DNA of 64,000 nt from Sipunculus nudus (lineage: Eukaryota; Annelida; Sipuncula; Golfingiida; Sipunculidae). The notes under the pieces were generated by a model that saw only the letters and a list, made by a program, of their open reading frames with translations, did not search any database and was not told the origin of the DNA. A program made the position numbers and the translations under genes. How positions within the stretch are numbered: position 1 is the first letter of the stretch; each line of letters begins with the position of its first letter. Below are positions 32,580-45,576 of the stretch, piece by piece. The stretch covers positions 77,908,643 through 77,972,642 of the forward strand of contig CM049307.1 in NCBI GenBank assembly GCA_026874595.1. Reading direction: 5' to 3'.

Positions 32580-33989
32580 TTTCTTACATTGAACGTTACC
32601 AGCAACCAAATTAACACGGATCCGGGTGCACAGAAAATACAGCCGCTTGTTGAAATTTCATATAATATACGCTTTCCATTGATTGAGTAAGAGAAGAGAA
32701 TACTATTTTCAATGTTAAAATTTCATAAATGTACCCTTATTCTTTACACAAAAACTTTTAGTCACATAGCCCTAGAGCTGCCCTGGTCACGGCTGATTGA
32801 TTGCCGCTAGGGATTTCTAACAAGATGATTGTGCACAGTGAAAAATCAGTTCTGACCAATCACAGACAAGTTCGTGGAGTGCAAAGGTAACACAACTTAA
32901 CACAGACAGCCAGGACAATTCACACCTGATCCTGGCTAAGCGGCATAAAAATAGGTAAGCTGAAGATATCAGTTTATGAAATCTTTACAATTTTGTATCT
33001 GGTCTATCTTTTCTAAAATCATTTAAATTTGCTAGGGCTATCTACCTTTAGTAAATCCCACTATTAATCGCATTGCGTTCATCACGTCCGTTTTAATCGC
33101 ATTCGAAATAGGGTCTAGAACCTTGCGGCAACACATGACACGAAAAGAACACGGGTGAAAGTTATCATGAAATTGGTATTGGTGCAAAGAAATTGTGAAA
33201 TTTGTGGTAGGATCTAAACATTGGACAGTTTTATTCATATTCTTCTTGCCCTGTAGAGGTGGTCGAGGGTATTGCAATGATTTTTTTCTATGTTAACCCA
33301 ACGTGCCGGTCTCTACACGATCTTGGTCCACGAAGATTGTGTGTGGTGTAGATCTGCAAGCCCGATGTTAGTTTAAAATGTAGCTCTCCGTTCAGTCCCC
33401 AGATGGCAGTACAATGTATGACAGTGCATTCCAACAAAGGGAACGAGGGTCAAAAGCCTGCATCACGTTCAGTTTGTTTTCAGAACTGTTGAATAGTCAG
33501 TTTGAAAGTGAAGTTATGTGCACATGCATATGTTATTATCTGTTTAATGATCGTTTTTTTTTAATGAGGATTGGCATTTTTTTCGCTCCCAGGAATGTCT
33601 CAGTGAGTGAAACATTTTATTACTTGCCGGAAATCTTCGATTTCGCCAAGCAGGTTGGTCAGTTGCGTATGTTTGTCTGTGTGTTTGTTTGTCTGTGTGC
33701 GCTCTACAGTTGGTAGACAATCAAAATTCCTGGAAGCTTATTATTTTTGGTCAAAATATGTCAAAGGTTAAGTTCATCAAAACGGATTTATCTTCATATC
33801 TTTGTCACTATTAATCGTATCTAATTCAACAATAGCTCATTTCTTAGTCATTCCATGGTCTTTCATCTGGTGTGTGGCTGCTTCAAATCTGAGTAACCAT
33901 GGTTACGCATTGGGGGAGAATTCATAATATTCGATCTAATTTTTCTAATTTTGCTATTTTCAAAGCTACAGGGGTTTAGTGTTTTTCAT
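32580..33989. other. Unassigned sequence
   Basis: No gene is supported. A frame at 33414-33716 has no recognisable family and ends in a GTTTGTCTGTGTG-type low-complexity stretch. Confidence 0.4.
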
Positions 33990-35480
33990 CTGGTAGCATT
34001 AAATGAGTCCTGAGATTTGAGTACAAGTCTCCCAATATCTCGCAATATATCTCGTCAAACGAGATTTCGCGAGATACCATTAAGTGATACCCTAGAGACC
34101 ACAGTTTCGCAGGAATATTTTTCAAACCGGTACATCTTTTCTCTTTCACTTATATCTCGAAATTGATTTTCTATTTTCGGAAAATAGCCGCTATGAGGCG
34201 CTGCATTCAAAACACTACAATATGTCATTTTTTGGCCATATCTAAAAATCTGTAAGCCTTACCTACATAAAATATAGCTTATTTTGCTCCTCTTTACCTT
34301 CCCCACATCTTTTGTCTGGTCATCTGTTATTTCAGATGTGTCACTTTGTCAGTTTGTCTGTCAGTTTGTCAGTAGTCCTCAATTTCGCCTGCTGGTTGTT
34401 GGGTTTTACAATTAGCAATCTACGGGCCACAGTTTAGCAGGAATCCTTTTGAAACTTGTACTTCTTATGTTCTACACGAATATCTCGAAAGGCATTTTTC
34501 ATTTTCGGGATATGACCGCTAGGGTCGCTGCACACGAACCTCCACAACATATATCATTTTGGCCATATCTCCGAAAATTTAAAACATAATTAAATAAACT
34601 ATAGCTCAATTTTCCCCTGGGTCTTTTCAGTAACTTTGTTAATTTATCTGGTCTCAATCCTGGTTCACTTTGTCAGCATGTCTGTCTGTTTGTCGGTTGT
34701 CCTTCATTTCTCCTGCTTGTTGGTTGTGTCTCACATATAGCATTCTACCGGCAACATTTCTGCAGGAATCCTTTTGAAATTCGTACACCATATGTCTGTA
34801 TTAATATCTCGAAAGTAATTTTTCATTTTTCTTATATGGCCACTGGGGGCGCTGCACTCAAATATCCACAATATATATAACTTTGTCCATATCTCTAAAA
34901 TTATGCACGTTAATTACATGAACTTTAGCTTATTTTCTTCCTCTAGGTCTTCTTCATTACCTGGTCAGGTCATCTTGTCTCAACCGTGTGTCACATTGTT
35001 AGTATATCCGTCTGTTTGTCACTTTTCCTCTAATCTGCTTGATGGTTCTTGCGTATTACTTATAGCATTCTACAGGCTACTGTTTTGCAGGAATCGTTTT
35101 TTAACTGGTACATCTGGTCTTTACCATATCTCAAAATAGATATTTTCCGGATATGAGCGCTAGGGTGCGCTGCACTCGAACGTCCCCGACAGATCATTTT
35201 AAGGCCATTTCTCAAAAATTATAAAATTCAATTACATATATTATAGCTAATGTTCTTCCTCTGAGTCTTCTCCACAACCCGGAAAAGTCATCTGGTCTCA
35301 ATTTTGTGTCATTTTGTCAGTTATCTGCTTGTCAGCTGTCTAAATTGCCTATTCTTGCTGGTTTATGAGTCTTACATATAACATTCTTCAGTCCTCAGTT
35401 TTTGCTGGAATCACTTTGAGACTTTCATATATCATATGTCTTAAAAATTTCTGGGATTTCTATTTGTATTGTCTAAATAG
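33990..35480. repeat. Tandem array of about 320-bp units upstream of the ankyrin/SOCS gene
   Basis: Four full units are marked by an RGNCGCTGCA motif at about 34199, 34525, 34849 and 35167 (spacing about 326, 324 and 318). Each unit also has GCAGGAATCNTTTT, ATATCTCGAAA, GGCCATATCTC, a TATAGCTHA block and a GTCAGTTTGTCTG stretch. The flanks from 33770 and up to about 35740 hold decayed partial units that share ATCAAAACN and TCCTATCTTCACAA motifs. No coding capacity. Confidence 0.8.
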
Positions 35481-36155
35481 GTCATCAAAACACGTCAAAA
35501 TCTTATTTCCCTCATAACTCTGACAATATTGGTCCTATCTTCACAAACAATGGCTCATTTTCTTTTTTCTTGCTCACACATCTGCCTCTTTCAAGGTCAA
35601 GGTGATCAAAACATATCAGAATCTATAACCTTGTTTATATTGGTCCTATCTTCACAACCTAAGGCTTATTTCTTCAGCTTTGTCATTGATCATTCATCTG
35701 ACTAACTTTACGTCATTTCCGGCAAGCGCGTGACCTCTGGTCTTCTAGTTTTTATATCAGTTCGTTTACATTTCTTCCGAGCCTCCCCCGTAACAGTCAA
35801 ATTTCACATTAACTTACAATGCAACATTTTTTTAGTCTGTTTTCAAAAGAGAATATGTATTCTATATCTTGCATCGTTTTCATAATAAAGACTTATCCTT
35901 ATATAACTGAATTTTTTTATCCCTGAAAGTAATTTTACGTAGTACCCTATACGAAGCAGAATCATGATTCCACGGTAAGAAATAAAAAGTATTTACATAT
36001 AATGCCATATATTCAATAAGAAAGACTTACCTTTCTAGAGTAGCTCTTTTTATATCATCTAAAATGATTTTACAAATTCTACCATTTGTTTATAAAGCGC
36101 TCTTGATAACGATGGGTGGAATCAGCGATAAATAAATGGAATACATTTATTAATA

Positions 36156-36474
36156 ATGCAGTTCGTTTCAGACATGTCTAATAGAACGAACTTCCAACTG
36201 AGAGAATTTAAAAATGCTATACTGTACAACAAGTTGGACAAGGTCCGTGAAATGATGAGTAACGGATTTTCTCCCAATACGATCCTCCATGAACCGAGCC
36301 GGAAGCGAGGACTTCATGTAGCGGCCAAAGCAGGGAACGACGATATGGTCAAGCTGCTGATAGGCTTCGGGGCAGTGTCCTACAACATCGGAACATACCC
36401 GGACAAACAGGACCCGCTCCACGTAGCCAGCTCATGGGGTCACGTGGACGTAGTCAGGATACTTTTGAAACACG
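36156..36474 (+). CDS. Ankyrin/SOCS gene, exon 1
   Basis: Encodes the start and the first two ankyrin units. It ends at CACG before GTAGGT, phase 1. The frame remains open past the donor for about 110 codons but loses ankyrin character at once, so the intron call is firm. Confidence 0.8.
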
Positions 36475-39254
36475 GTAGGTGGGAGCACTTTATCCGGAAA
36501 ATGATAAGTACGTTAAAGGAACATAATCAGAAACAATATCATACCTGTTCTTTCACACTATCAGTTCAGTTTTGCTTTAAACAAACGTTTCTCAGGAAAA
36601 CCATCAAAGCACACAGTCTTAATACCTCACATTCATCTGTTTTGAACCTTATTATTGTTCTGCGTGTGAGCAAATACTCTTTGTTTACCATAACAAGGCC
36701 GCGTGACGATGGATCCGATTTTGCGCTTGCTCGACAGATCTCAAACAAGGGGAAGTCCGAACTAGTCTATACATTGACTTTCATGTCCTCTGATATATCT
36801 CTGCGGGATTGACAATACGCGAATTTAGATTCTATCGCAACAGAATTGTATGGTAGGTACAGAAGCATCAGCTTCATTGGTACCGTGTGACCAAGTGTTT
36901 TCCATTGCAAGAAGAGATGCATCAGCAAGCGGGACTATGTATGATATTTGTTTGGGCAAAGTCAGTTAAGCCATCTCCTTATTGACAGGCGTTGTGACCC
37001 GGGCGATGTTTCTGCTGACGCCAGTAATCACGCCCGCTCCACTCTTTTGAACACTCGTTTACAACATAAAGCCAAGGTTTCAAGCAATAACGTGGCATTT
37101 ACCAACAATTATTTCAAAGCGAAAACGCTATTTATTTTTCGTTTTAATTCAACATTCTAAATAGGTGATCGGGCCCCTTTAACAGGACACATTATGTGTT
37201 TGACCTAGATATTATAATATAATCACAAGAACGTATATAAATGTACACAAATCCGCAATTTGTGTCGTGGTCTTCGATAGTATGTCAGGTTCAGCATGAG
37301 TCATGGCCAATGAACCACTTGTTTGAGTATGAACATTCGTTTGCCTAACAGTGGCAAAAATATTGAAGTGGTTCACTTTAATTTCTGCACGGAAGCGCCG
37401 TAGCATTGTCAAAGTGGACCAGCATGATGTCACTTTTAAGTGCTGAGAAATAAAATGCCATTTAATGCACGTGATAGGTGTGTTTGAAAATTGTGTTAAT
37501 AATATACTGTCTGATGGTAATGACTCTGTGGTTTGTTTCTTGTGTTTTTAACAGGTGCGTTAACTTGTCAAAAAAATGCGGCAGGGAACACGGCTATTCA
37601 CCTGGCTGCTATGGGTGATCACGGTGAAGTCATCCGGGAATTACTGACACAGTACAGATGGACGGTACCTTAGATTTTTAAACGTAATTTTTGTTTTCGT
37701 TGAGTGTTTTTTTTTTCTTTTTTTTTAATCAAAATACTGATACAAAATACTTTAAGGCTAGTGAACATGGCTAGTGAACTATTTATCATAGGATTCTTTT
37801 TTTGTATGGCTATCTTCTCCGAGATTTATGTAACCTTCCTGTAAATTAATAAATATCTACAATTTGATCACGACTGGCCCGTAAATATAAAAGCATCGCC
37901 CGCCCGCTCCATATTTTGTACCATAGCCCGTTGAACCAATTAAATATAATTGCATGGCCTTAAATCCTGATCAGTGAATACCCCTGTCCGGGGGCGGAAA
38001 ATATTTATTTTTGAATCTAGACATTACAGCACAGTACGGTCGAGTGATTGTTTGTTTGTTAATTGATTTTAAAATAAAATTGATATCTTAGGAATTTAAC
38101 ATCGTTCGGCGAAAAAAAAAATATCGGCAATTGGTCGTTTGACAGATAAAGCGAGATGATACCGATTTTGTTACATTTAAATCATTGTGATGTCAATCCA
38201 GATTTCCTCTATATTATATTGAATAAAATATATATTTTTGTAACATTTGAATTACATTTTAAGTATATGCAAAATATATTGGATATTTATATATGACCGT
38301 TTTAATTTGAGCAAGGATAATGCATCTTTTTTAAATAAAAAATTACAGTTTAGTGTCCTAGCTCATGGTTTTGAATCAATATTATTTACATATATTACAC
38401 ATGTAAAATACATCATAGACACCTGCTGATACATAATTTCGGTTTTAGACTGAAATTAGGCAGGCTGCCGGTCGGACGGCGCTCCACCTGGCGGTGAGTA
38501 TGCGAAATAGGAAGGCGACGGAAACGCTGGTTGCTTGCGGGGCAGATCCGTTTCAGAAGGACCCGAAGAGAAAGTGTTCCGCCCTGGACAGCGTCATACT
38601 TCAAAACGACCCGGAAACCTTCCGTATAATCATAGAAAATATGGACAAGTCAAAGGTATGTGGCAGTGTCCTCATAAATGCTTTAAGCATGTCCTTAGCA
38701 ATAAAGAACGTACTTAAAACAAACAATTTCAGGTGACGCTGTGACTATTAATAATTATAACAATTTGACTCTCATATCATTGGTAACTTTTCCTCAGAGC
38801 ATGAAAAATAAATCAATTTTTAAAAATTCAAGTCTTATTTAAATCAAGTTTTTTTACCTGTCTTGTGGGTTCCAAACGATCCCCTTCCATACCATTGTAT
38901 GCAAGTCAGGAAATTTTACGAGTTTAAATAGAATATGCAATGGACCCTGTGCCGTCGGAGTGCCGGGAATTCTGTTTCTTAGCCTGTGAAGGAGACAAGG
39001 TCGGCGTGCTGTCAGAAAAAAAAGAAAAGTAACAACTAAAGCTCCGGGCAGTCCTCGCTGAGCTGGTATCCGCTTTACTGGCAATGGATACATTGCTACG
39101 ATAACAATGTCATAATAGGTCAATGTAAAGTGAACGAAGTGGAATATCATAATAGGTCAATGAAGCGCCAACAAAACAGTACCGTAAGATAACCTATTAA
39201 TTAATAAAAGTAGGAGCAACCCGGCTTCATCCCATAGTCCATGTAAGCAATGCA

Positions 39255-39297
<43 letters not shown>

Positions 39298-40046
39298 TAT
39301 TTAAATATATACATTAATATTTTTTTCAGCTTGATTATTCTGATATTCTTTACCGGGCGATATGCGTTTATAGAGTTGGAGACACCTTTGTTAAGGCAAT
39401 GAGCAAACTAGGATTCGATGTTAACGGAAGGGACAGATACGGGAGATGTCTATTGAGGCGGGTGATACTAGAGCGCGACGGGGGTGCTTATGGGTACAAT
39501 TTGGACCTCAACTGGTGTGTGTATAGACTATTAAATTTGGGAGTAGCCCCAGTGTGTACACAAGAAACTCATTTGGTTTCCTCGGATGGATTCTGCATTC
39601 ATGACGTCATAAATTACATAGAACTGGAGACCGTGGAGGGTGTCAAGGTATTGAAATACTTGTTGCAATACGGTTATGACGTCACAGAGCCTCGACATGG
39701 TTACATGCGGGTTACTAAAAATAGGATATATATTCCTTATTATAGCAATCTTTTCCAGCTGTGTCATTATTTAGGAGCGTATGACGCAGCTTTAATAACA
39801 GTTGACGCAGGTGTTACGATCACCCCTTATTACGCGGGACTGCGTCGCCGACCTTCCACTGCCCAGGAGGCGCTGTTCTTGACCAGACTTTCAGAGCGGG
39901 CCCGCAATCCACGATCCCTGCAGAATATTTGCAGGAACTACATTACACGGCGTGTGAGAAATTACCCAACAGCCCTTGCGAAGACTGTCGAACCTCTGGG
40001 CCTTCCGGCGCTAGTCCGTGACTATCTGACATTTAAGTACATGTAA
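36156..40046 (+). CDS. Ankyrin-repeat and SOCS-box protein, four coding exons
   Basis: Joined exons 36156-36474, 37555-37664, 38449-38655 and 39330-40046 give 450 codons plus a stop, and the phases agree (1, 0, 0). Ankyrin units appear at RGLHVAAKAGNDDMVKLLIG (exon 1), DPLHVASSWGHVDVVRILLK (exon 1-2), GNTAIHLAAMGDHGEVIREL (exon 2), GRTALHLAV..ETLVACGADP (exon 3) and a weak one after it. The C-terminus has a SOCS box: BC-box SLQNICRNYI fits the Elongin-C consensus, and LGLPALVRDYL resembles a Cul5 box. Such proteins recruit substrates to a Cullin-5 ubiquitin ligase, the ankyrin repeats acting as the substrate arm. The middle of exon 4 (about residues 235-400) is a diverged, probably ankyrin-like region. 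The ATG at 36174, in the same frame, is an alternative start because an acceptor-like TTTCAG ends at 36171. An intact reading frame suggests a working gene; the substrate is unknown. Confidence 0.85.
37041..37180 (+). repeat. Dispersed repeat in intron 1, shared with 51150-51280
   Basis: AACACTCGTTTACA at one end and ATAGGTGATCGGGCCCCTTT at the other are found in the same order and similar spacing at 51150-51280 (ATAGGTGATTTGGCCCCTTT). The family is unknown. Confidence 0.55.
37555..37664 (+). CDS. Ankyrin/SOCS gene, exon 2
   Basis: Follows TTTTTAACAG and restores the second ankyrin unit (ending HGALTCQKNAAGNTAIHLAA). The donor ACG|GTACCT is weak but is the only one that keeps the frame with exon 3. 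Confidence 0.75.
38449..38655 (+). CDS. Ankyrin/SOCS gene, exon 3
   Basis: Follows GGTTTTAG and ends in AAG|GTATG; 69 codons in phase 0 with GRTALHLAV and ACGADP. An acceptor at 38462 (AGGCAG) would also keep the frame and drop five residues. Confidence 0.8.
39330..40046 (+). CDS. Ankyrin/SOCS gene, exon 4 with SOCS box
   Basis: Follows TTTTTTCAG. It encodes 238 residues to the TAA at 40044-40046. The BC-box/Cul5-box region occupies about the last 42 residues. A (TA)n array at 39258-39294 lies just upstream in intron 3. Confidence 0.85.
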   Translation, partial: LDYSDILYRAICVYRVGDTFVKAMSKLGFDVNGRDRYGRCLLRRVILERDGGAYGYNLDLNWCVYRLLNLGVAPVCTQETHLVSSDGFCIHDVINYIELETVEGVKVLKYLLQYGYDVTEPRHGYMRVTKNRIYIPYYSNLFQLCHYLGAYDAALITVDAGVTITPYYAGLRRRPSTAQEALFLTRLSERARNPRSLQNICRNYITRRVRNYPTALAKTVEPLGLPALVRDYLTFKYM

Positions 40047-40246
40047 CGTGTACTAATGACTGTAGCATTGTGTAGCCAGATTTCACCAAGAAACAGAAAA
40101 ACCGCTATTTAAGTGTTCTTGATTTTGAACAGGTTATCCTGTACTTGACCAAATAGATATATGTAATGGTGGTAAAACACAGTGGGAGAGAAACTACGAA
40201 ACTTTGAACAGATTGTTTGCTTAAAATCTTAACTTCATATATCTTA

Positions 40247-40315
<69 letters not shown>

Positions 40316-40322
40316 TCTACAC

Positions 40323-40328
40323 AATAAA
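40323..40328 (+). terminator. Polyadenylation signal of the ankyrin/SOCS gene
   Basis: AATAAA 277 bases after the stop codon. The 3' UTR so defined contains a (TA)n array at 40251-40309. Confidence 0.6.
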
Positions 40329-43300
40329 ACAGTCGAGAATAAAATATTTTTCTGTTTCCTTGTGTTATTGTGTTCTGGAACAAGGTCGGTGTTCATATTG
40401 TCCCATACTTGTTGACCACGATGTCGAATATCCACCAAATCAAAGGAACTTTACACAATTTTGTCCTATTTGGCCATTAAACCAGCACCGGCGAACCCCC
40501 CTGACGTGATTTTAACACATATGATCGCCAAGGAACTGTACTGTAAATTGATACATTGCTGTAAATGGAGTGCTTGTTCACCAAAATCATGCCATTATAC
40601 GCTCAAAACGCCTTAAATATCACATCTTTAATATTTCGAAGTACAAGCCCGGCTACATGTGACCATACCCGAGCTAACAAGTATCTGCATTATAAATTAT
40701 GGTCATAAGGGCTATGTTTCAGTGCTTTATTTTCAACAGCTAAATCCTTTCGTTTTGAAACAATAGATGGTGTTTATAGAAACAAAAGCGGTAATACGGT
40801 ATCTGACTGGAAGCATCATACGGTCAGTGCAATATTTTTGCGGAGCACCAGTCTATTTTTATTCTAACTGCAAATCTGTGAGGAAAAAAAGTTAGCATCA
40901 CCATGGATTGTTCTCTGCTACTCTCCTAGCGTCTTCTCAAAATGATGATTTTTTTTCTCATACAAACGCACTGCTGTGTAGAAGAGAAGATGTTTTAAGA
41001 AAAAAGAACCAACAGTTATATCGGGCATTTAATGATGAAAAGTGTCATGACTCCCTATGTCATGACTCCCTGTGAATCCTCTTTTTCATGTGTGTCATGA
41101 AGGTGTATAATCAAACAGTGACGAAATATGTTATTAGTCACCACGCATGTTATTATCTATCAGTCAATCATTTTTAACTTAACGATCGGTACCGCAATAC
41201 TGGTATTCATATATATATATATATATATATATAAGGAGAAACAAATTTTTGTAAATTACATTTGTATAATAAAACATAGTAAATCCAAAAGAATGTTATT
41301 AACCTTCTGTATTTTCATAAAATAACATATTTAAAGCATTAACACACGATATGATAATAAATAATGAATTACGTCCTGGATTTAAGCTGTAGCATTTATA
41401 AGGAATGTATATATGGAAATAAAATTTATGTAAGATTTCATCCGTTTAAACGGTTCTCCATCAACCGCATTGTGAACATGTATATTTGCTGTTAAGGTCA
41501 GGCAAAGTATTCCAAATCTCATTATATTATCATATAACATAATTATCAATAAAAAAATTAATGTAGATATAACATAAAATGTACCCAATTCCTGGAAGAA
41601 CACATTTTTTCTATCTATTTTTTTTTCACGAAAAACATCAGGTTATGCGCTTTGTTAAAAAACTATAGGCACATCTGTGAGCACTGTCAACTCGGCAGTG
41701 ACGTCACACAAAGGGAAATCCCCTGTGACTAAAAATTATAGATCTCATCAAAAGCTTTGTATTTCTGATACTCTCAGCCCAAAATTATCAGTGAATAATA
41801 AAAACAACATGTATTGCTAGAGTTTAGTCATTTCTAAATTTTTTCCTGTGACGTCACACTTTGCACCAGCCAATCACATCAGGGCCAAGTCTCTGGTCTG
41901 GATGAAATCTAAAACAAACCAACGTGTTATTACGTTGACCTAACCTTAATAGAATGGCTGGGAGAGCACTGACCTTACGTTCCAAGGTTAAATTATGATC
42001 TTGTCCATCACTCGATGTCAGCTGACTTATATCGACTCTTTGTACGAACTGTGTGTTTACTCAAGACAAATCATTATTATTTTTGCCGTTAAATATCGGT
42101 TTTGGTTTTCTTATTTGTTGTGAATTAAGCAAGTAGCCCATTTTCATTCGTACTTGATATCTGTCATGAGCAACATATTTGCAATCAAATATTCTACATA
42201 ACCCATAGATCAAGAGGTTGAACAGACCATAAAACTAAAAAAACTTATGTTGTCGCCAACAAAATATTTGTCGCCATCTTTAATTTGCCGATGAGTTGTA
42301 TTAAGATTTTTCCATGTGTATCTGTGCATATATTAACATCAAGATGTGGTAATATTCTACTCTTTGCTGGGCAAGCAAGATACATTTGTCTTTCCTATAT
42401 ATTAAAATTGACCACGTTAGGTGTTAATGCACATATTATTTGGTGAAACGTTCAGTATGTTAGAGTGGGTAGAATGTAATGGATTACCAGGAATGGAATG
42501 CGACCACTGCGTGAGGAGTGTAAACTGTGCCGAGACAGGTGGCATTTACTACCGCCTCGTTGGTCCATTGTCATAATCGGTGTGCTTTGAGCCGTGTTTA
42601 CTTCAAGTCATCATACTAGCAGATTACTTCAGTCTGGAGGAAAACCAGATAGCTAACTCATTGACTAAGAGGAGCTGTTATCTAGTACTTTATATAACTG
42701 TTTTATGCAAATATTTGATATGACGTAAAGGAATGCTGATATATTTTCTTTATCTTGGATGTTGTCAACAAGTAGCTCCCCGATTAAATGAGAGGTATAA
42801 CAAAAATGTCTCACGTCGTGGAAATTACTCAACAATAATATAAAAATATGGATATGGCTGCTTGAAATATTTGTGAAAGCAGGCAATTCTGTTCATGCTT
42901 TATTCAGGCATAATAGATTTATCTATTAAAACACGAAATATATAATCGTCCTTGATTGTGTTATGACTTATCACCGTTGTTGTTTGCTATTTTAGTTTTG
43001 TCTGTAAGCACCTTTATTAAAATTGTTCAAAACGGATTTTGATGAAACTTGGTGGAGAGTTCATGTAATAACCAAGAGATAATCAATTTAATCTTAAGTG
43101 TAATCAGTATCATCACAATGTTTTTAAATAATTATTTATTATGGCGAGATGGAAGAATTAATTAATTCACTCGTATTAAAGGGCGCCTTTATACCGGCAG
43201 GCGGAGATGAATTTGATGCAACCATGCATCGAGCAGGTGAACTGTAACACACATCGTTCCTCCCGGCTTAGATTGTTATGTTTTCCTGTGCTAACATAGC

Positions 43301-45536
43301 ACACAGCAAAGTAATATTTCGGATCTGGCGATACATAATGCAATCGGAGATAGGTATGCAGTCTCTGACTGCTTTCAAGTTTAGGTAAAAGGCGCACGGG
43401 AATACACGTATCGTGTATCGCCTTGAGTGTAATTGAGATACACATGGCACCTGAATAGGCCGAACATATATCTGCAGGTATAAAAGTCATAAATGGCGAA
43501 ACGATTAATGACCAAGAAAGGGACAACCGTTTCCAGCTACTTACCTTGACGTTAATGAATTTGCCGTTTATCACGGGTTATAGGAAATCTTACAGTATGT
43601 AACCGACAAAGTCCACCACCATGTCCGACTATCCGGCGTAACCTGCAAATAAAAACGTCATGAACTAGAAATATGCATTCTAAGGATTACAAGCCATGTG
43701 TTTGCAATCACTTATTCGGTCCATTTTACCAGGTTCATGTGTGGATATGTGACTGTACATTTGTGAATATTCCTTGATCATGTGCCGGATGCACACTAAA
43801 ATCTAATAGTTTTTTCGTTGCCCAGAAAATTTCGTAATATTTCGTTCACGATTGTGTAAAGTTATGTTGTGCACACACACACACATACACACACCCTTAC
43901 ACACACACACACACACGCTAAAATTGATGAACGCATACCCTCCTGACCGAGGCAACTTGACCACTAGAGGGCCCAGACCGTTGGCCGTAGGGAAAAGTTT
44001 AGGGAGTTGCATTCATTTAACTTTTTGAGTGCTCTAGTTATCACTCCCCTTTTTTTTTGTGGTAAAACGTACTCCTCGTTTCAATGGGGTATAGGAGGAC
44101 ATGTTTCCCCACTTTTCTCCGGGGGGGGGGGGGGGGGCTCACTCTGTAGGTGTAAGTCGTCCAGAGTATATATTTTCCTCAATAATATTTTTATTTTGCA
44201 TCCCATATTAAGAAATTTTAGGATATCTCATTGAGTCGTTATATAAATTAGCCAATAGTATGATGTTTAATGTTTGAAAATGGGAAGTAATGTTGATCAA
44301 ATTAAGTCACGAAAAACAAAATGTTGAAAATTGAGCAAAACAATACTTCCAGAAAATTAAAACATATATTGTAAAATATTTTATTGGAGTGATAATAATA
44401 AAGTGAAATCTTCCGGAAGGGGACCTTTGGCATATTTGTTATAAATGGGGTTTCCGCTGAGAAGGGGTCCTTATTTCAGGGGGGGATGGGGTGGCACCTT
44501 TACGTACTCCTGTGGATTATCCACCTCACGTTTTCACAGCAAACAATGTGCCATACGCTTACTGGTGTCTACTCATTTTAATACTTGGAATATTGATATG
44601 TATGCTTTCCGTGAGCATGCGCATTGGGTGTAATGATCGTGTATTTTGTTCGCTTCAAATGAGCCTGTTTGGGTCAAATGAGCGGATGTTTAATGAGCTA
44701 TAAATAACACTAGTACGTGCATATGCGAAATTACTGGTCCCTCAGTCGTAGTCGACATATGTGGCTAGGGGATTGGTAAAGTCTAATTCATGACGATAAT
44801 AACTGTGAGACCAGGTTTGGTTTGTAAAGAAAAAACACCTTTTTGCCATATAATATTTACAATTACTCTACATTTGGATGAATGCAGAGAATTTTTTTCT
44901 AAAAAAAACAGTATTACTATGACAGAAAGCTTTACTATTCACATACCTTTTCTAAAGAGTTGATGTGGTTTCTTGGTAACACTAGGTAATTACTGTTTAG
45001 AAACGTTCGTATAACGCCTCTGTATATGCAAGCTGTCAGTAAACAGAGCAATGCTGACAAACGACAAAAAACATATGACCTATGGTGGTTGGTTCGCTGT
45101 GTGCACGAGTTGATGCAAAACATTCCTCTCAAAATTCTGGTTCATCTGACTTGACGCCAGATGTCCTTGCTCAATTTTACTTTGGCTTGCTCCCACATAA
45201 ACATGTGGATATAAACAAATGAATCGCTCATGACGTCACTCACTTTAAGTTTGGGCCAATCAGAATGATCCACCTAATAAACCTCGAATTCTAGCCCGTC
45301 CATTGATCCCAACATGCGTTCCTCGCGCCGTGGCAATAAACTGTGTTAATTCGTATGATGTCATCACTGCATCTGTCAAGAAAAATGTAATTTTTTTTAT
45401 ATTTCATCAATCTGGAATGCAAATAGTCAAATTTCCACTCGCGATGAAATAGGTCTGATTCCAATTCATATTTACATGGAAGAGCAAGTGGCTCCCCAAA
45501 TACTCTGTCCTTCCGGTAGAAGTAATCAGAAATTAT

Positions 45537-45540
<4 letters not shown>
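40329..45540. other. Unassigned region, microsatellites only
   Basis: Contains a (TA)n run at 41212-41233, a (CA)n run at 43874-43918, a poly-G tract at 44121-44137 and two TGACGTCA palindromes (41699 and 41850). A minus-strand frame at 43574-43176 (132 codons) overlaps a consensus donor CAAG|GTAAGTAG near 43550, but no family motif is present. No gene is supported. Confidence 0.4.

Positions 45541-45572
<32 letters not shown>
45541..45572. repeat. (GA)n microsatellite
   Basis: Sixteen uninterrupted GA units. A matching (CT)n run lies at 50593-50626. Confidence 0.9.

Positions 45573-45576
<4 letters not shown>

Noticed and set aside
33414-33716. A 100-codon membrane protein
   Set aside because: The Cys/Val/Phe-rich end comes from a GTTTGTCTGTGTG low-complexity stretch; no start context or family support.
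28741-35480. CRISPR-like or bacterial tandem arrays
   Set aside because: Repeat units of 320-340 bp without spacers in a eukaryotic setting are satellites, not CRISPR.
36475-36812. Continuation of the ankyrin exon to the stop at 36812
   Set aside because: Ankyrin character ends exactly at a GTAGGT donor and resumes at 37555 in the right phase.
41695-41860. A CRE-regulated promoter from two TGACGTCA sites
   Set aside because: The palindromes are not followed by a transcript-like start or open frame, so no promoter claim is supported.
43176-43574. A 132-codon minus-strand gene
   Set aside because: No recognisable motif, no conserved partner in the window and low-complexity-free but random-looking composition; the nearby donor-like site alone is not enough.
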